From: Epithemia pelagica
Lineage: Eukaryota; Bacillariophyta; Bacillariophyceae; Surirellales; Surirellaceae
Assembly (NCBI GenBank): GCA_946965045.2
Contig: OX337231.1
Location: 2,852,001 to 2,916,000, forward strand
Reading direction: 5' to 3'
DNA: 64,000 bases
Positions 60,605-64,000 of this stretch are shown one piece after another. Under the pieces are notes generated by a model. It saw nothing but the letters and a program-made list of their open reading frames with translations, did not search any database and was not told the origin of the DNA. The stretch's first letter is position 1; each line of letters starts with the position of its first letter. The position numbers and the translations under genes were made by a program.

Positions 60605-60971
60605 GGTTGATTACCACACGTCGAAACTGCCTCAAGCAGCAAAGGATCCACGTAGAGTATGTAACCTCTTTTCGGTGGTTTCACGCCTCTCCAAAGAGAA
60701 CAAAAGATGGCGAAGAACGAGGTGTGTTGTCTGGTGTTTGGTTGAATTTCTCGTAAGGTACATGCGTGTCGCGACGAGAACGCAACCAACCTCAACTCGG
60801 GCGTCCGCCCGTCGACGGAACATCGTGCCATTTGGGTGTCACGTGGAGCCAAAACCCGGTGACGCGCTTGCGTCGCACAAAACACGGTATCTTGGATGGG
60901 TTGAATTTGCCGGTTTCGTCAACCTGGGTGTCGTTTGGTTGGCTTCTCCGTTGTGGTGTTGCAATACTACC
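60605..60971. promoter_or_regulatory. ChlD-fibrillin divergent region
   Basis: 367 bp between two divergent plastid genes (ChlD on minus and fibrillin on plus), a possible shared light- or plastid-responsive promoter. No known element was identified. The plus-strand frame is open through it but starts with a non-ATG codon and is not taken as coding. Confidence 0.4.
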
Positions 60972-61850
60972 ATGGTCATGATCACAGTAACGCCTATTTT
61001 GCTCTGCTTGGCTGCTCTCTGCAGCACTACGAGTGGCTTTGTGTCTCCCTTTCACAGTGCAACTGGATTTGCCCGTCCAACGAAGCTATTCAGTTATTAC
61101 GACGAAGGAGCACCCTCCGACTATGACGAGCAGGATTTGTCACCGGAAAAATCAGTGGCAGTGGACGAAAATGAAGACGATGCCATAATTCGAGATCAGC
61201 TAAAACGAGAGCTACTGCTTCTTTCGAGTGTCAGCAACCGTGGTGAGTTTGCCTCGCCCGAAGACCAAAATGTGCTTACCGATTTGGTGGCACAACTCGA
61301 AGCTCTGAACCCCACACCGGAACCAGCCATGAAATGTGAAGGCGAATGGGATTTGGCACTGTCCAGTACACAATTCTTTCGATCCTCTCCCTTCTTTTTG
61401 ACTCTACGAGCGGCCATGGGCGACAGCAACAAGGCCATGGCCGAAAATGCCTTTGACATTCATGACCGAGCCACCACGGCCGGTCGCATTGGTCGTGTAC
61501 GACAAATCATTACCAGTGATAGTCTTGTCAGTGAAGTCGATTTGGAAGTCGGCTTGTTTCCTGGGCTACCCTTTCGAGTCAAGGGGACGGTGGTGACGTC
61601 GGCCTCCTTTCAGGTGATTTCCTCGGAAACGGCCGAGCTGCGAGTCACAACGACTCAGGTCAAGGGCTCGAACATTCCCATTTTGAATCAGTTTTTGGAT
61701 GATTTCAAACTCGAAATTCCATTTGGTCAAATATTCCAACAAGCTCAGGGAAGCATTCCCAATGTACAAATCAAAACGTTTTATGTGGATGAAGGACTCC
61801 GCATTACTCGAGATATGGACGACAACTTTTTTGTCTACACACGAGCGTGA
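60972..61850 (+). CDS. Plastid lipid-associated protein (fibrillin/PAP)
   Basis: A single-exon 292-aa protein from the ATG at 60972 ([11 protein letters not shown]). The earlier open frame lacks an ATG in a good context. A signal peptide is followed by SGFVSPF, an ASAFAP-type site. The PAP/fibrillin domain then shows [61 protein letters not shown]-type strands, and the closing [22 protein letters not shown]. Fibrillins bind lipids in plastoglobules, thylakoids or stroma. The DEGLRI(T/S)R end is the family signature. Confidence 0.85.
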   Translation: MVMITVTPILLCLAALCSTTSGFVSPFHSATGFARPTKLFSYYDEGAPSDYDEQDLSPEKSVAVDENEDDAIIRDQLKRELLLLSSVSNRGEFASPEDQNVLTDLVAQLEALNPTPEPAMKCEGEWDLALSSTQFFRSSPFFLTLRAAMGDSNKAMAENAFDIHDRATTAGRIGRVRQIITSDSLVSEVDLEVGLFPGLPFRVKGTVVTSASFQVISSETAELRVTTTQVKGSNIPILNQFLDDFKLEIPFGQIFQQAQGSIPNVQIKTFYVDEGLRITRDMDDNFFVYTRA

Positions 61851-62116
61851 GAGAAACGATTGGCTCATGGGAACTCTATTAAATCTTGGCCGCAAAGTGG
61901 CTCTTTTGTGTAGACGTCATCGAGTTGGTGCGTTCAACGTTGGATCATGCGCTTTGATCCGAGACCCACACTCCGCTTTCCAGAGATACTCTTTGGATGG
62001 TGTTGCGCGCTTTTATCGATGGCGTTCACTCGAAACCAAACTCTTGCGCGCACTCTCAATCAATATAATGCAGTGATGATAGGAATATCCATTGTTTGGC
62101 ACAGTATTGTTCTTGT

Positions 62117-62875
62117 CTAGGACAGCTCCACAGTCCCTTTTGGAGTCAAAAGGGTGGCGACTAATTTCGGTTCGGGTCCTTCCTTCACCACCACCAAATC
62201 TTCCAATCCATGTCCGACAAGCTGGTACAAGTCTTGTAGCTTGACTGGTTGTGGGTGGTAGGCCGTCAGTTTCTGCAAGGTGCATCCAGTGGGGGCTGTC
62301 GCGGCCGGTCGAACGGCAAACCACTCGCCCCAGTCGATATAAAAGGGAAGGAGTCCTCCCATGGGCAGTTCCGACCAGGACGACCTGTGTCGATCCACTG
62401 CCACACGCCACGAAATTACCGCATGGTCTTGTTCATTTCGTCGACTCCCTTGTTCGACCGTGGATGGAAACAAGGACCGTGTCGTCTCGTCGTCCAAAGT
62501 ACCAAGTCTCGACACCAATTTGTCAATACCAACCGTTCCAGCATTACAACAAAAGGTGGAGAGACGAGGTTGTCGGCCACCATCCACGCCAATAATCGTC
62601 TGGACCGGAACTGTGGCTTGCGGATCGGGCGCAAAGAGTTCCAGGTACCGACCATCGCCGAGGGCCACAAAGGCATTGTGTGTACCGAGCGCTGTATGCT
62701 TGCCTCCCACGACGGGTCGCACACCTGTCTGCACCTCAAACTCCTCCATAGCCTTGGCCAGGTCTGAAACGACATAGACGAGATGATCCACCACCAGTTT
62801 CGGGGGCGTCGCGGTACTAAACGATAGTGCGTATGGACACACGAGCAAACAGAGAACCAACAGTAGCGATTGCAT
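62117..62875 (-). CDS. Glyoxalase-like domain protein with signal peptide
   Basis: 252 aa from the ATG at 62875 (MQSLLLVLCLLVC). The frame is open further upstream through a repeat-rich region and is not used. A signal peptide ends near ALSF. The rest is a vicinal-oxygen-chelate fold of the Glyoxalase_3 type: LVVDHLVYVVSDLAKAMEEFE (metal-ligand His at the start), GGKHTALGTHNAFVALG, RYLELFAPDPQ (Glu ligand), and a second half with LLPFYIDWGEWF. The ALSFSTA motif after the hydrophobic core may be a plastid or secretory site. The substrate is unknown. Convergent with fibrillin, 266 bp between stops. Confidence 0.8.
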   Translation of the reverse strand: MQSLLLVLCLLVCPYALSFSTATPPKLVVDHLVYVVSDLAKAMEEFEVQTGVRPVVGGKHTALGTHNAFVALGDGRYLELFAPDPQATVPVQTIIGVDGGRQPRLSTFCCNAGTVGIDKLVSRLGTLDDETTRSLFPSTVEQGSRRNEQDHAVISWRVAVDRHRSSWSELPMGGLLPFYIDWGEWFAVRPAATAPTGCTLQKLTAYHPQPVKLQDLYQLVGHGLEDLVVVKEGPEPKLVATLLTPKGTVELS

Positions 62876-62997
62876 CTTTGGAGCGAAACTCTCGCCTCTT
62901 GCTGCTGAAGGTGATCGTTTGCCTCGTCCTGAATTAGACCAGCGGTTTGTCGACAGTGATGCTTTTGGTCCCTGATTGCTTAATGTGGAACGAAAGT

Positions 62998-63018
62998 TAT
63001 ATATATATATATATATAT
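62998..63018. repeat. TA dinucleotide run
   Basis: About ten TA units, next to the GTGTGTGATG array. Confidence 0.9.
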
Positions 63019-63020
63019 GA

Positions 63021-63050
63021 TTGTGTGATGGTGTGTGATGGTGTGTGATG
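63021..63050. repeat. 10-bp repeat array (GTGTGTGATG)
   Basis: Three head-to-tail copies of (T/G)TGTGTGATG next to the TA run. Likely a simple-sequence expansion. Confidence 0.85.
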
Positions 63051-63157
63051 GGGGTATATGAATTGATGGCCAAGATATCCAGTCGAGAGATGAGAAAAAT
63101 GTGAGCATTTTGTTGGGTCTGGTGTTTGTTTTGCACTTACTTTTGGGTCGCGGTTAA

Positions 63158-64000
<843 letters not shown>

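Noticed and set aside
60603-60971. Upstream extension of the fibrillin frame
   Set aside because: The frame begins at a non-ATG codon and would push the signal peptide into the interior. It also overlaps the ChlD first exon.
62876-63136. Upstream extension of the glyoxalase-like frame
   Set aside because: The extension runs through TA and GTGTGTGATG simple repeats, giving IYIYIYI. The signal peptide starts at the ATG at 62875.

Overview
The window is a gene-dense stretch of a nuclear genome from a photosynthetic stramenopile, almost certainly a diatom (probably pennate; species not determined). The reasons are plastid presequences with a signal peptide followed by an ASAFAP-like phenylalanine motif (ALAD, ChlD, fibrillin, GGPP synthase, BolA, two membrane or lumen proteins), a DUF6824 'LLGRG' protein of a type abundant in diatoms, an ARC5-type plastid-division dynamin, a Ty1/copia element, and short GT-AG introns of 65-119 bp. 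Gene models were spliced by hand from donor and acceptor sites, phase and family conservation. They are predictions without transcript support.

Layout. 0.5-5.4 kb: WRAP53-like WD40 protein (-), secreted trypsin (+), prolyl 4-hydroxylase with an N-terminal VHL-like domain (-). 5.5-6.25 kb: a 745-bp non-autonomous DNA transposon with long inverted repeats and a target duplication. 6.5-18 kb: plastid ALAD (-), 4CL-like acyl-CoA ligase (-), MED7 (+), ZNHIT2-like (+), DRP5B/ARC5-like dynamin (-), plastid membrane protein (-). 18.15-26.81 kb: an intact 8.66-kb copia retrotransposon with 329-bp LTRs differing at one base and a 5-bp target duplication. 27-42.4 kb: thylakoid-lumen TPM protein (+), DUF6824 protein (+), GST-like (-), a 92-aa three-exon membrane protein (+), a 1655-aa coiled-coil protein (-), GEN1-like resolvase (+), ataxin-10-like (-). 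42.5-47.2 kb: a flavin-reductase-like gene (+), then a 2.8-kb block with a 107-aa ORF (-) and a Crinkler-type nuclease-kinase gene (+), then a decayed second copy of the flavin-reductase 3' end. 47.4-64 kb: histidine phosphatase (+), SNF2/Brahma remodeller with a 17-nt micro-exon (-), plastid BolA (+), Tpt1 (-), RAD17 (+), plastid Mg-chelatase ChlD (-), fibrillin (+), glyoxalase-like (-), plastid GGPP synthase (+, cut by the window end).

Several genes serve the plastid. ALAD and ChlD act in tetrapyrrole and chlorophyll synthesis, GGPP synthase supplies the phytol and carotenoid precursor, fibrillin binds plastid lipids, the TPM protein resembles a thylakoid lumen protein, and the dynamin divides the organelle. 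Others are core nuclear functions: transcription (MED7, SNF2), DNA repair and checkpoint (GEN1, RAD17), RNA processing (Tpt1, WRAP53-like) and snoRNP or R2TP assembly (ZNHIT2). Many genes are paired head-to-head or tail-to-tail with gaps of 30-500 bp.

The accessory parts most worth attention are the Crinkler-type block bracketed by flavin-reductase sequence, the VHL-like/prolyl-hydroxylase fusion, the young copia element with non-TG/CA LTR ends and an unusually large Gag-side region, and the inverted-repeat element at 5.5 kb.
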